Shown: positions 18,708 through 27,823 of the stretch, one piece after another | Layout: the number at the start of each line of letters is the position of its first letter | How positions within the stretch are numbered: the first letter of the stretch is position 1 | Assembly (NCBI GenBank): GCA_965208945.1 | Contig: OZ242366.1 | Coordinates: forward strand, 682,001 to 746,000 | Source: JAPPLB01 sp965208945 | GTDB lineage: Bacteria; Acidobacteriota; Terriglobia; Bryobacterales; UBA6623 | DNA: 64,000 bases | Direction of reading: 5' to 3' | Notes under the pieces: model-generated | Seen by the model: the letters and a program-made list of their open reading frames with translations, nothing else | Databases searched by the model: none | Told to the model about the DNA's origin: nothing | Made by a program: the position numbers and the translations under genes

Positions 18708-18841
18708 CATGCATATCCCACCAGGCGGGGAGGCGAAGTCCGCGAGAATCACGAGACACGAAACACGGCTTTCATGTTTTTCACGAATCACGGCCTTTTT
18801 CTCGGCGGCTGCGGCCGTCAGATGATGAGACAAGCAGATTA
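18705..18841. repeat. Decayed family A repeat with family B 7-mers inside
   Basis: The left edge (TAACATGCATATCCCACCAG, then GGCGAAGTCCGCGAG) and right edge (GATGAGACAAGCAGATTA) are diverged family A ends. The centre is replaced by CACGAGA/CACGAAA/CACGAAT 7-mers (18748-18791). The DUF1080 stop TAA is the first codon. Confidence 0.7.
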
Positions 18842-18854
18842 GGAGGGATCAACC

Positions 18855-20417
18855 ATGAGAAACCCCGAGTTCCTTCTTCGCGGCGGTTTTGCTGTTCTCG
18901 CCACGGTGCTCCTGGCGTTCAATCTGAGCACCCAGCGACAGGTCAGCGCCGATGCCGCGCCCGACGCGGACGCCCGCGTCGTCCTCCAGTCCGGAGAGCC
19001 GGTCGGCAAACTCAACTTCCAGATCACCGAAGCCGTCAGTGGCCGCTACCTGCCGGCGCGGCTTTATTTCGACCATGCCGGCGGAGGCGAGCCGCCTGTC
19101 GTCGGCCGCTGGGAGAATTACCTGGTCACGCACTCCGGGCGTGAAGAGAAGGTCTTGCCCGCCGGCGACTACGACGTCTACATCAGCCGCGGAACCGAGT
19201 ATTCCCTCGACCGCCAGCAGATCCGCATCGAAGCTGGCAAGACCACCTATCTCGACTCGACGCTGGAGCCAGTCATCGAAACCGACGGCTTCATCTCCGC
19301 CGACTGCCATCTGCACCTCACGTTTCCGCTACGCGAAGGGGCCATCGTCGCCGCCGCGGAGGGTATCGATCTACTCACGGCTACCGATCACAACATCCTC
19401 AAGGACTACTCGCCCCACATCCGGCAACTCAACCTGCAGCAGTTCCTGCAGTCGACGATCGGCGCGGAAATCGACACCGCCTTCGGACACTTCAACAGCT
19501 TTCCGCTCGAAGTCAACCGTTGGAAGGACCGTTCCTTCCGGCACTCGATCCGGACGCCGTCCGAGTTCTTTCGCCTGATTCGGCTGGACCCCGGCGAGGA
19601 GATCATCCAGGTCAATCATCCGCGCCGCTGGGACCCGAACCCCCGCAGCGGCTACTTCGACACGCGCCTGGATCCGAAAAGCGGTGACTACGATCCGGCC
19701 TTCTTCGATGGCAGCTTCGACCAGTTCGAAGTCTTCAACATGCTCACGGATCAGACCGAAGACCGCATCGGCAGGACGGAGGTCGTCGACCAGAAGCTGC
19801 TTGACTGGTACCGCTTCCTCAACAAGGGAGTCCTGGTGGCCGGGGTCGCGAACACCGATGCGCACGGCTATCCCAATCACGTCCCCGGCTATCCGCGGAA
19901 CTACATTCAATCGGTCACGGACAACCCCTGGGAGATCGATCCGGAAGCGGTCGTGACCGCGCTCAAGAGTCGGGCGGCCACCACCGCCCACGGTCCCTAC
20001 ATCCACCTCACCGGCGATGGCGCCCCGGTCGGCTCGCTGGTTCCGGACACGGATGGCTCGGTCACACTGCGAATCGACGTGCAGTCTCCCAAGTGGGTGC
20101 CCGTGGAAACGGTCGAAGTGATTCGCAACGGCGAGGTTCTGACCACCTATGAAGTCAACGAGCCCGCCGGCGAAGACAAGGCGCTGCGTTTCGCCGCCGA
20201 GTTGATCGTGAAACCGAAACGCGACTCCTGGTACGCGGTGATCGCGTCGTCCGAGAAGCGCTGGGGGACGCCTTTCGACAACTACAGCTCGTTCTCGTTC
20301 ACAAACCCCATCTTTGTCGATGCCAATGGCAACGGCTACTTCGATGCGCCCGAAGCACAACCGCAGGCCGGGCAACGAACGAACGGCTCTGTCCTGATGG
20401 CGGCGTCAAGGCAGTAG
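18855..20417 (+). CDS. Exported CehA/McbA-type (PHP-like) metallohydrolase
   Basis: This 520-residue protein has a good ribosome site (AGGAGGG at 18840-18846) and an N-terminal hydrophobic signal region (residues about 10-25). An Ig-like carboxypeptidase-regulatory segment (about residues 45-135) precedes a PHP domain. The PHP motifs are DGFISADCHLHL, LLTATDHN, GAEIDTAFGHFNSF and, later, VLVAGVANTDAHGYP, which supply the metal-binding His and Asp residues. Family members hydrolyse ester or carbamate-type substrates (CehA acts on carbaryl), but most are uncharacterised. It is likely periplasmic or secreted. The TAG stop is 35 bp before family A copy 3. Confidence 0.83.
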   Translation: MRNPEFLLRGGFAVLATVLLAFNLSTQRQVSADAAPDADARVVLQSGEPVGKLNFQITEAVSGRYLPARLYFDHAGGGEPPVVGRWENYLVTHSGREEKVLPAGDYDVYISRGTEYSLDRQQIRIEAGKTTYLDSTLEPVIETDGFISADCHLHLTFPLREGAIVAAAEGIDLLTATDHNILKDYSPHIRQLNLQQFLQSTIGAEIDTAFGHFNSFPLEVNRWKDRSFRHSIRTPSEFFRLIRLDPGEEIIQVNHPRRWDPNPRSGYFDTRLDPKSGDYDPAFFDGSFDQFEVFNMLTDQTEDRIGRTEVVDQKLLDWYRFLNKGVLVAGVANTDAHGYPNHVPGYPRNYIQSVTDNPWEIDPEAVVTALKSRAATTAHGPYIHLTGDGAPVGSLVPDTDGSVTLRIDVQSPKWVPVETVEVIRNGEVLTTYEVNEPAGEDKALRFAAELIVKPKRDSWYAVIASSEKRWGTPFDNYSSFSFTNPIFVDANGNGYFDAPEAQPQAGQRTNGSVLMAASRQ

Positions 20418-20452
20418 CTCGGTGACCAGCCACGGGACATGAGTCGGTGTCA

Positions 20453-20634
20453 AGCCTGCATTTCTCACCACGCGGTGAGGCGAAGTGCGTGAGAGAGCCG
20501 TCAGGACGAGGCGCGCGCCGCTTGGCGCGCGCAGGCGTACTTGAACAGTACGTTGAGCACGGCAAGCAAGCGCAACGAAGTCCTGGCGGTCGTATCGCGT
20601 GCTTCGACCGTCGGGTGGTGAGACATGCAGGCTA
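20453..20634. repeat. Family A palindromic repeat, copy 3 (forward orientation)
   Basis: Complete 182 bp copy in the opposite orientation to copies 1 and 2. Its left edge reads AAGCCTGCATTTCTCACCAC and its right edge GTGGTGAGACATGCAGGCTA. It does not overlap a stop codon. The remaining gap to the sigma factor gene (20635-20776) shows no clear signal. Confidence 0.95.
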
Positions 20635-20776
20635 GAGCCACTGACCTCTGTCGCGGCTTTGCAGTAACCTATTCCTCTGCTGTTGCGCCCTACGTTCTGA
20701 GGCCCGGAAGTGCGGGCAAAGCGGACTCAGGGACGGCGGGCGCTGATGATCAGCGCCGATCCGATAGTCGGTACAG

Positions 20777-21352
20777 ATGCTCGTCGATCCCGAGACGATC
20801 CAACTCGCACAGTCCGGAGATGCCTCGGCGTTCAACGTGATCGTCCGGTCGTACCGGAGCCGTATTCTCGGTACGGTGTTCCGGCTGATCGGGCGGCCGG
20901 AGGACGTTGAAGATGTTACGCAGGATGTCTTCGTACGGCTCTACTATTCGCTCAATCAGTTGCGTCTGCCGCAGGTCTTTGAACCCTGGCTTCATCGCCT
21001 GACGGTGAACACGACCTACGACTATCTGCGAAAACGGCGCAGGTCGGGCAGCGTGGCGATGGCGGAGTTGAGCGACGAGCAGGTAATCGCGGCGGACGCC
21101 TCGCAGAGCGGCAAACGGCACGAGCAGGATGTTCGGAACGACGAAGTAAGGCAGATCGTCGGAACGTTGTTCGAGAACATATCCGACGAAGATCGCATCT
21201 TGTTGACGTTGAAAGAGATCGAGGGCATGACGCTGAAGGAGTTGCAGGAGATCTACAACGTCAAGGAAAACGCGCTGAAGGTTCGCTTGTTTCGGGCCCG
21301 GAAGCGTGCGCTGAAAGCGCTCGAGAATTTGAAGGATCAGGGTAGGATTTGA
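20777..21352 (+). CDS. ECF-family RNA polymerase sigma factor
   Basis: This is a 191-residue sigma-70 family protein. Region 2 is visible in DASAFNVIVRSYRSRI and EDVEDVTQDVFVRLY, followed by the recognition segment LHRLTVNTTYDYLRKRRR. Region 4 is the helix-turn-helix in GMTLKELQEIYNVKENALKV and RLFRARKRALKAL. The start ATG at 20777 gives the standard ECF length. Two genes follow closely: a small protein with one membrane segment, which may be its anti-sigma partner, and a Spy/CpxP-like periplasmic protein. Together they suggest an envelope-stress response unit. Confidence 0.9.
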   Translation: MLVDPETIQLAQSGDASAFNVIVRSYRSRILGTVFRLIGRPEDVEDVTQDVFVRLYYSLNQLRLPQVFEPWLHRLTVNTTYDYLRKRRRSGSVAMAELSDEQVIAADASQSGKRHEQDVRNDEVRQIVGTLFENISDEDRILLTLKEIEGMTLKELQEIYNVKENALKVRLFRARKRALKALENLKDQGRI

Positions 21353-21375
21353 TAGACTCTCGACGGAGTGGACTT

Positions 21376-21711
21376 ATGAGCCGTTTGCTGGAAGAGAAGC
21401 TCGAACGGATCTGGAAGCTCTACCGGGCCGCCTGTCCGGCGCCCGAGCCAAGCGCCGGCTTCATGCCGGGGCTGTGGGCGAAGATCGACGCTCGGCGCAG
21501 CCCGGGTTGGCTGGCGCCGTTGCGGGTCTGGGCGACGAGGGTGGCGGCCGCGGCCGGGTTGGCGGCGGCGTTGCTCGTGGCTGCCGTGGGAATGTGGCAG
21601 CCGCAGCAGTCGCTGGAAGTTCGCGAATGGGGCTACGTCGACGTTCTGGCGCAAGATGCCGCCGACCAGCGTGACGGCGATCTCTGGCTATTGGTAAGCA
21701 ACGGGGAATGA
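21376..21711 (+). CDS. Small single-pass membrane protein, possible anti-sigma factor
   Basis: The 111-residue protein starts at ATG 21376, 7 bases after GGAG; a TTG at 21349 overlapping the sigma stop is less likely. About 55 cytoplasmic residues (MSRLLEEKLERIWKLYRAA ... FMPGLWAKIDARR) precede one hydrophobic segment (VAAAAGLAAALLVAAVGMW) and a short periplasmic tail. No zinc-finger anti-sigma motif is seen. Its role as sigma regulator is inferred from position alone. It shares an ATGA overlap with the next gene. Confidence 0.65.
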   Translation: MSRLLEEKLERIWKLYRAACPAPEPSAGFMPGLWAKIDARRSPGWLAPLRVWATRVAAAAGLAAALLVAAVGMWQPQQSLEVREWGYVDVLAQDAADQRDGDLWLLVSNGE

Positions 21712-22115
21712 ACGGTCAACCGAAAAAAATAGCGGCCCTCTACCTGGGACTGGTGTTCGCCGCCGGCTTGGTGCTCGGCGCGGCGGCCCACCGCTTCCAC
21801 GCCGTGCAAACCGCCGATGCCCGCGTCGTGGCTCCGGTGAGAAAGTCTTCCTCGCAATACCGCCAGGAGCTTCTCTCCAGCCTCCGCACGGAGTTGAGTC
21901 TGAGCCCGCAGCAGGTCGAGGATGTCAACGAGATCTACGACGAGATCGGCAAGCAGTACCACGTGGTTCGCAAAACCATCGATCCGCAGATCAAGGCTTT
22001 GCGCGCCCAACGCGCTGAGAGGATCATGGCCCTGTTGGACGACGGGCAGAAGGTCAAGTATCAGGAGATCCTTGACGAACGCGCCCGCAAACGGGCTGCA
22101 AAAGGCTGTAACTGA
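21708..22115 (+). CDS. Spy/CpxP-like periplasmic heavy-metal-sensor-type protein
   Basis: This is a 135-residue protein with an N-terminal membrane anchor or signal (IAALYLGLVFAAGLVLGAAA). It is followed by a helical, charged domain: YRQELLSSLRTELSLSPQQVE, then a long helix with KALRAQRAERIMALLDDGQKVKY. This is the pattern of periplasmic Spy/CpxP/CnrX-like proteins that sense unfolded proteins or metals. It overlaps the preceding gene by four bases, so the three genes from the sigma factor form an operon. Confidence 0.72.
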   Translation: MNGQPKKIAALYLGLVFAAGLVLGAAAHRFHAVQTADARVVAPVRKSSSQYRQELLSSLRTELSLSPQQVEDVNEIYDEIGKQYHVVRKTIDPQIKALRAQRAERIMALLDDGQKVKYQEILDERARKRAAKGCN

Positions 22116-22120
22116 CGTCT

Positions 22121-22140
22121 TCCCCGCTCGGCCGATCGGG
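22121..22140. terminator. Hairpin between convergent operons
   Basis: CCCCGCTCGG and CCGATCGGGG pair with one mismatch. It lies in the 41 bp gap between the Spy-like gene and the end of the VWA operon. No strong T-run follows. Confidence 0.35.
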
Positions 22141-22156
22141 GCGACGGTTAAACAGG

Positions 22157-24637
22157 TTATATCCAGCGGCGCAGCCAGGGCAGCCAGCCCTTTCGTCCAA
22201 CCAGTTCCAACAGGCTGAGCAGCAACGCCAGGGCGAGCAGGCCCGGCCAGAGGTTCATGGCGGTGGTGACCGAGCGCCCGCCCGCGTCGAAGGCGGCGGA
22301 CAAGTCCGGTTGGAAGCGTCCGCCCGTCCAGGCCGCGATCTTCCGCAGAAGACGCTCGTCCGAGCCATAGTCGGTGAGTTCCGAGTTGGCGCGGTGGTAG
22401 GCAATCTCGGGGAAGGTTTCGACGTGGGATGCCGCACGAATCCGGAACAGTCCGAAGCGGTTCCCGATCGGAGCGCGCGCTTCGAACTCCGTCTCGCCGA
22501 CGCGCTTGAGGGGAATGGACCTGCGGAAATCCGATGGGCCCATCACGAAGAGATCCGGCAGCGTCTCGGGCACGGCGGAGGAGCTGCGCTCGGTCACCCG
22601 GTAGCGGGCGACGATCTCGTCCGATGAGCTTTCGTACAGCGCGGTCGCTTCGGTGGCGGGCGAGCGGGGCAGCAGGTCTCGCAACAGGTTGGTCCAGAAG
22701 CGGTCGAATGCCGGACTGCCGATCCAGTTGACCGCCCATCGCGCCTTGGCGTCGGACGCGAAGACCGCCGAGCGGCCCAGTCCGTATTGCCAGCGCAGCA
22801 GCAGGGGGTCCTTCTCGACTTCCTCGCCGATGGTGAGCAGGGTTTCCGCGTCGTCCTTGGCATCGAACTTGACCCACCCGAGCAGCGGACCGGCGTCGTC
22901 CAGCGAGACGCCTTCGAGAATCTCGGCTTCCCCCGCGGCTTCGGGCGCCACGGAAGTTTCCATGATCGAGGAGCCGGTATGCTCCATGACGTCGCGGAGC
23001 ACGATCTGCTCCAGGCTCGATACGTCAATCAGAAAATACGAACGGCCCTCGGCGGTCGTGGCGACGCGCTCGAGATAAGCACGGTTCACGTCCTGACCCA
23101 GGCCCACGGTCGAGATCGTGATCTGCAGCTTGGCGGCCTCCCGCGCCAGCGCGATGCTGTCGCCTTCTTCCGAAATGCCGTCGGTCAACAGCAGTATGTG
23201 CTTGTAGACCGATTCGGTTTCCCGGATCTGGTTGAAGGCTTCGTGGAGCGCCGGAGCGATCTGAGTGCCGCCGTCGGCGATAATCCCGGCAATAAGCTGC
23301 TTCAGTACCTCCGGTTCGCTGTTCGGACGCAGCGGGACCGCCCATTGGAAGGAGTTGTCGAAGACAAGCACGCCCACACGATCGATCGGGCGGAGGTTCG
23401 TGACGACGCCGATGGCCGACTGCCGGGCGAGTTGCATCTTCTTGCCCTCCATCGACGACGACTTGTCGACGACGAGCACCACCGAGGTGCCCTCGGGCGT
23501 GCGGGGCGGGGCCAGGCGCGCGGGGAGCGTTTCCCACAGCGGGTCGTCGCGGTCGTCAGACGGCTCGACGTAGAGGTTCTTCTCGCCGGCGATGAAGAGG
23601 AAACCTCCCCCGGCCCGGACAAAATCGGCAAGCCGGGATTTCTGCGAAGGGGGCCATGCTTCGACATCGAAATTGTTGACGACAACGAGAGCGTACGGAT
23701 CGAGCGGTCCGTCGATGACGCCCGCTGAACGCTCCACTTCGAAACCCGCCGCGCCGAGCACCTGCCGCAGGTGGACTTCGGTGCCGGTGCTGTCGCCGGA
23801 GATCAGCAGAGCGAGGGGCCGCTTGAACGTGATGGCGTGCTCGAACTGAACGGCGCCCATGTCGGCGGAAGCAATGCGGCCGATCAGGGGCGTGGCCCCC
23901 TCGGTCTGGACGCGGGCCTGCGCGCGAACGACGTTGGCGCCGGCGGCAAGCCGGATGTCGGAACGTCCGATCACGCGGCCTTCCGCCATGAGCTGGACGG
24001 TCGCAGGACCGGCGCGCTCCGCGGCCACTTCCAATACGATGGGGACGTTCTCGCCCGCGAACGCCTGTGCGGGAGCGAAGGTGTTGGTAATGCGCAGTTC
24101 GGGCTCCGTCTGCCCGTCGAGGGCGAACGTATCGATGGGGATTCCCAAGGCGCTCGCCTGGTAGGCGGCGCGCTCGATGGATCCGAAGGTGCCCTTGCCG
24201 TCGGAGATCAGCGCGATGCGCGGCACCAGGTCGGCCGGCAATGTCCCGATGGCGTTGCGGACGGCGACTTCGAGATTCGTGGCGGCGGTGCGCGATGTGT
24301 CCGCCTCGGGTGCTCCGTTTCCGAAACGAGTGGTCTCATCGAACGGCACGACTTGGAGTTGGTGGCGGCCCCGGGCGTCGCGCAGCGCCGCGACCATCTC
24401 TTGCGTGCGGGTTTCATCGGCCTCCATGACACTGCCCGACCGGTCGATCAGAGCGGTGAGCGCCACCTTGGTCTCGAACACGCGGAGGCGAGGCTGGCTG
24501 AGTGCGAGCACGATCAGTGCGAAGGACACGGCTTTCAGCAGCAGCGCTCCACGGCGGTACGAGCGCCGCCATTCCCAGGCAAGCCAGAGCGCCGGCAGCA
24601 GCAACAGCGTCAGGACCCAAGCCGACTCGAAAGTCAC
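22157..24637 (-). CDS. VWA-domain membrane protein (BatA/glutamine-amidotransferase-like)
   Basis: This 826-residue protein starts with two membrane segments (about residues 7-60). A first VWA-like segment follows (KVALTALIDRSGSV, a MIDAS-type DxSxS), and a second VWA domain has the full motif VVLVVDKSSSMEG. Between them lies a Rossmann-type class-I glutamine-amidotransferase-like region (AGGGFLFIAGEKNLY). A last membrane helix (LLALALLLSLLELV) closes the protein near the C-terminus. Such proteins accompany DUF58 and BatA proteins in a membrane complex normally remodelled by a MoxR AAA ATPase. The start overlaps the stop of the upstream BatA-like gene by four bases. Confidence 0.85.
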   Translation of the reverse strand: MTFESAWVLTLLLLPALWLAWEWRRSYRRGALLLKAVSFALIVLALSQPRLRVFETKVALTALIDRSGSVMEADETRTQEMVAALRDARGRHQLQVVPFDETTRFGNGAPEADTSRTAATNLEVAVRNAIGTLPADLVPRIALISDGKGTFGSIERAAYQASALGIPIDTFALDGQTEPELRITNTFAPAQAFAGENVPIVLEVAAERAGPATVQLMAEGRVIGRSDIRLAAGANVVRAQARVQTEGATPLIGRIASADMGAVQFEHAITFKRPLALLISGDSTGTEVHLRQVLGAAGFEVERSAGVIDGPLDPYALVVVNNFDVEAWPPSQKSRLADFVRAGGGFLFIAGEKNLYVEPSDDRDDPLWETLPARLAPPRTPEGTSVVLVVDKSSSMEGKKMQLARQSAIGVVTNLRPIDRVGVLVFDNSFQWAVPLRPNSEPEVLKQLIAGIIADGGTQIAPALHEAFNQIRETESVYKHILLLTDGISEEGDSIALAREAAKLQITISTVGLGQDVNRAYLERVATTAEGRSYFLIDVSSLEQIVLRDVMEHTGSSIMETSVAPEAAGEAEILEGVSLDDAGPLLGWVKFDAKDDAETLLTIGEEVEKDPLLLRWQYGLGRSAVFASDAKARWAVNWIGSPAFDRFWTNLLRDLLPRSPATEATALYESSSDEIVARYRVTERSSSAVPETLPDLFVMGPSDFRRSIPLKRVGETEFEARAPIGNRFGLFRIRAASHVETFPEIAYHRANSELTDYGSDERLLRKIAAWTGGRFQPDLSAAFDAGGRSVTTAMNLWPGLLALALLLSLLELVGRKGWLPWLRRWI

Positions 24638-26640
24638 CGCGCCCCCCTAACTTGCCCGGCCGGCTCGTAGTCGCGTGCGGAAGGCTGCGCAGCACCCGGA
24701 CCGCCGAGGATGCTGGGATTGAAGCGGCCGGCTGCACCAGAGACGCCCGCAACGGATCGCGGCGGCGAGACGCGGCCGTAGCAGGTCCAGTCGATCAACC
24801 AGCAGGCCGCCGCCAGCAGCGCGAGCCAGGGCCAGAGCGGGAAGCCCCATCCGGCCGCCGCGGCCGAGGGCGGCGGGACGCCCCGCAACGTCCCTTCCGG
24901 CGGCTCCCAACGGGACGTGCCGAGCTCGGGAAGAGTGAGGCTCCATCCAGCCTCGCGGAAGGGAGTCGTCACCTCCACGTTGCCCGGCGTGGGCATGAAG
25001 AAGCGCAGGCGGCCGTCCTTGAGCGACCAGGGCAGGCTGCTCACCTCCGCCGAGCGAACGGCGACTTCGCTCTCGTCCTCGGCATCGACCGGAGTTTCCA
25101 CGAGACCGGGCGACCCGGCCAGCACCTGGCGGCTGATGAAAAGGTCCGGCGAGAACCAGCGAAGCGTATTGGCGAACAGCAGAGGCGTCACCAGGCGATT
25201 GGCCAGCCGCGTTTCCAGTGGATCGAATCCGTACACGACGGTCTTCCGGCCCTCCCTTTCACGGGCAACGACAACGGGGCCGTCTTGCGTTTCCGCAACG
25301 ACCACGTCGCCGGGTTCGGGAGCGAACACCAGCGCCCTCGGCAACAGCAGGTCTTGCGTGCGCAGCCCCGCCGCGATCGGGTGCTGGGACGCCCATTGCG
25401 TGATGCGGGTCCGCCCGACGGAGCGGCTGACCGCTATCGGCGATGCGGCGCGGGGAGGCTCGATGAAAAGTCCTCCCGGCGCGCTGTCCGGCGCGGTGCG
25501 ATCGAAAACTTCAAGATCCGGCTCGATCGTGCCGCGGGAAGCGGCGAACACGGCTTCGACGGCAGGTGTCGCGGAAAGCAGCGGGCGCCATAGCGGCTCG
25601 CGCGGCGACGCGAAGCGCACGACCCGGGTCCGTATTGAAGGCAGATCGAGGGCCGCACGGTTATTGCCGGCGAAACCGTCTTCCTCCGCCAGACGGGCGG
25701 AGAGAACCCCGGCGCGTTCCGTGCCCAGATGGAAAACGACCTCCTGCGCCTGTTCCGCCGGAACCATGACCGCCTTGTAGCCGAGACCTTGTTGCTCGAA
25801 CTCGAATTCGAGGCGGACGGGCCGAGGACGGTTGCCGTGGTTGTGCACTTCGGCGACAACGCGCCATCGCCTCGGGTCGGCGGGCTCGCGATGGGCGCTG
25901 ACGCGGGTGAGGCCCACGTCATCGACTTCTTCACCGACGGCGATGTAGCGCAGGAAGAGCAATTCGGAAGTGTCGACCCGGCCCAGAACCTCGGGGGAGA
26001 CCCGGCCGCCGCCGATGTAGACGATTTCCCCGACGGCGTTCGATGTCTCCAGTCCGCCGGCGCCGTTCGAGGCCGCCGCCAGGCGCAGGACGCTCTTGGC
26101 AAGCTCGACGGCGTCCGCCAGGTTGGCGGCGGTCCAGCTTGGCTGCAGCGAGTCGAGAGCTTCCCGGAAAGCGGCCCGATTGGTGGTGAAGCCCTGAACG
26201 ACCATCGGGTTCGCGTCGCCCTGGATCAACAGCACGGGATCGTCAGCGGGCAGGGCGTCGAGGAAAGCGGATGCCCGGTCGCGAGCACGGTCGAGCAGGG
26301 TGCCGCCCTGCCCTTCCCCGGCTGCCGCGCTCATCCAGGCGGAGGTCTCGAGGATCACGGCGTGATGGCGTGATGTGCTGCTCGATCCGCTGAAGCGAAG
26401 GTCCGCGATCGCCAACAACAGCAAGAGCGCCGCCAGAAGCTGCAGCAGCAGCGACCAGGGCTGCTGCAAGCGCCGGCGGCGCGTCGTCATCAGGTACACC
26501 GGACGCCGCGGCCAGAAACGCAGAGTCGAGACGACGCGGCGGCGGCGGGAGCGGTCGTAGAAATAAAGGGCGACGACCGCCGCGCTGATGGGAACGGCGA
26601 ACGCCAGCAGCTCGGCCAGTGTGAGACTCAGCAGTTCCAT
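24634..26640 (-). CDS. BatA-like membrane protein with VWA-type domain
   Basis: This 668-residue protein begins with the BatA N-terminal domain: LLAFAVPISAAVVALYFYDR, a basic stretch and a second helix (LLLQLLAALLLLLAIADL). A VWA-like region follows (AVILETSAWMSAAAGEGQ, where the MIDAS is degenerate), then an Ig-like part and a C-terminal membrane helix (GFPLWPWLALLAAACWLIDW). It lies between the DUF58 gene (15 bp upstream) and the larger VWA gene (ATGA overlap). It probably provides the membrane scaffold of this complex. Confidence 0.83.
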   Translation of the reverse strand: MELLSLTLAELLAFAVPISAAVVALYFYDRSRRRRVVSTLRFWPRRPVYLMTTRRRRLQQPWSLLLQLLAALLLLLAIADLRFSGSSSTSRHHAVILETSAWMSAAAGEGQGGTLLDRARDRASAFLDALPADDPVLLIQGDANPMVVQGFTTNRAAFREALDSLQPSWTAANLADAVELAKSVLRLAAASNGAGGLETSNAVGEIVYIGGGRVSPEVLGRVDTSELLFLRYIAVGEEVDDVGLTRVSAHREPADPRRWRVVAEVHNHGNRPRPVRLEFEFEQQGLGYKAVMVPAEQAQEVVFHLGTERAGVLSARLAEEDGFAGNNRAALDLPSIRTRVVRFASPREPLWRPLLSATPAVEAVFAASRGTIEPDLEVFDRTAPDSAPGGLFIEPPRAASPIAVSRSVGRTRITQWASQHPIAAGLRTQDLLLPRALVFAPEPGDVVVAETQDGPVVVAREREGRKTVVYGFDPLETRLANRLVTPLLFANTLRWFSPDLFISRQVLAGSPGLVETPVDAEDESEVAVRSAEVSSLPWSLKDGRLRFFMPTPGNVEVTTPFREAGWSLTLPELGTSRWEPPEGTLRGVPPPSAAAAGWGFPLWPWLALLAAACWLIDWTCYGRVSPPRSVAGVSGAAGRFNPSILGGPGAAQPSARDYEPAGQVRGAR

Positions 26641-26655
26641 GCCCGCGGCTTTCTC

Positions 26656-27564
26656 TTACTGCAGGCTCAAAGAGCCCGTGAACATCAGCGCCCCATAGAG
26701 AGCGTCGTCGAGGTCGATGTCGGTCGTGAGGCGCGTGTAGCGGCCGCCGTTTCGGAGCGCGACGTACTCGACGTCGTGAGCATGTTGCTCGAAGGCCGCA
26801 ACGTAGTCGTCGATCAGGGGGCGGTCCACGCTCATCCGCAACACTTCGCCGGACTCGGAGTCAACCAGCTCGAATTCCCCCTGGTCGAACGGGGCGGCGT
26901 CCTCCGGTCCGGCGAGGTGAATCAGCATCAGCTCCTGCCCGTGGTCGGCAAGGTATTGCAGGGCGCGTTGCTCATTGCCGTCGCTGAGGAAATCGGACAG
27001 GATGATCGTGAACCCCGAGGAAGGCGCCGCTTGAAGAAACTGCCGTGCGGCGGAGGCGAAGTCGGAGCGGCCGCCGGTCGACAGCCCGCCAATGAACTGC
27101 GACGCGCCCGCGAAGCGGTGGCGGCCTCCCCCGGAGCGGAAGTTTTCGGCCATGACGTCGGAGAACGGCTGGATCACGATCGACTCGAGCCTTACCAGTC
27201 CGATGTAGCAGAGCGCCGCCGCCAAACGGCAGGCATAGGTGAACTTCGGCTCGCCGCCTCGCTCGGAAGCTCCGCACGACATGGACTCGCTGGTGTCGAT
27301 CATCAGCCGCACCGGCGTGCGAGGCTCGGTGCGGAACATTTTCAGGAACAGGCGGCCGAGCCGGAGATAAGCGCGCCAGTTGACCGAGCGCAGATCGTCC
27401 CCCTGCTGGTAGTGGCGGTGATCGAGAAATTCATGGCCCGCGCCGGCGTAACGCGAGAGGTTGTTGCCCCCCAGCAAGCCCTGAAACGACTGCTGCCAGC
27501 GGATCGCGAGGCGCTCGAGACGCTCGAGGGTCTCGCGGTCGAGGAGCGGATCGGGCGCTTGCAC
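26656..27564 (-). CDS. DUF58 domain protein
   Basis: This is a 302-residue protein with the DUF58 signature YAGAGHEFLDHRHYQQGDDLRSVNWRAYLR. A VWA-like segment with a complete MIDAS follows (VRLMIDTSESMSCG), and IILSDFLSDG supplies the later acidic residue. It is the first gene of a three-gene minus-strand operon (DUF58, BatA-like, VWA). MoxR ATPase genes usually come directly before DUF58 genes, but here the upstream region holds family B repeats and then phage-type genes. Confidence 0.88.
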   Translation of the reverse strand: MQAPDPLLDRETLERLERLAIRWQQSFQGLLGGNNLSRYAGAGHEFLDHRHYQQGDDLRSVNWRAYLRLGRLFLKMFRTEPRTPVRLMIDTSESMSCGASERGGEPKFTYACRLAAALCYIGLVRLESIVIQPFSDVMAENFRSGGGRHRFAGASQFIGGLSTGGRSDFASAARQFLQAAPSSGFTIILSDFLSDGNEQRALQYLADHGQELMLIHLAGPEDAAPFDQGEFELVDSESGEVLRMSVDRPLIDDYVAAFEQHAHDVEYVALRNGGRYTRLTTDIDLDDALYGALMFTGSLSLQ

Positions 27565-27699
27565 GCATTCAGACTAGCAGAGGACAGGGGAGAGGCCGCC
27601 GCCCCGCCGGACGCCGCCGTGTGCGCGGACACTTGAGTTGCGGCGCAGGCTCGGCTATGGCTTCCACGACCTGCATCACGGCCCTTGAGCCTTGGCGCG

Positions 27700-27823
27700 T
27701 TTCAGGAAACACGAATCACGAGGTATTTCTTGACCCGGCCTGAACACAAGCCGCCTTGGAGCAACGACCGTACCGCTCGAATCGGTTTTGGGGTCACGAG
27801 ACACGAGACACGAATCACGGCCT
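27700..27823. repeat. Family B 7-mer repeat cluster, copy 1
   Basis: Contains AACACGAATCACGAG, then the family B body (GCCTGAACACAAGCCGCCTTGG and onward, 27738-27790), then CACGAGACACGAGACACGAATCACGG running into the stop codon of the minus-strand terminase gene. The rest of the 27565-27823 gap shows no gene. Confidence 0.85.
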
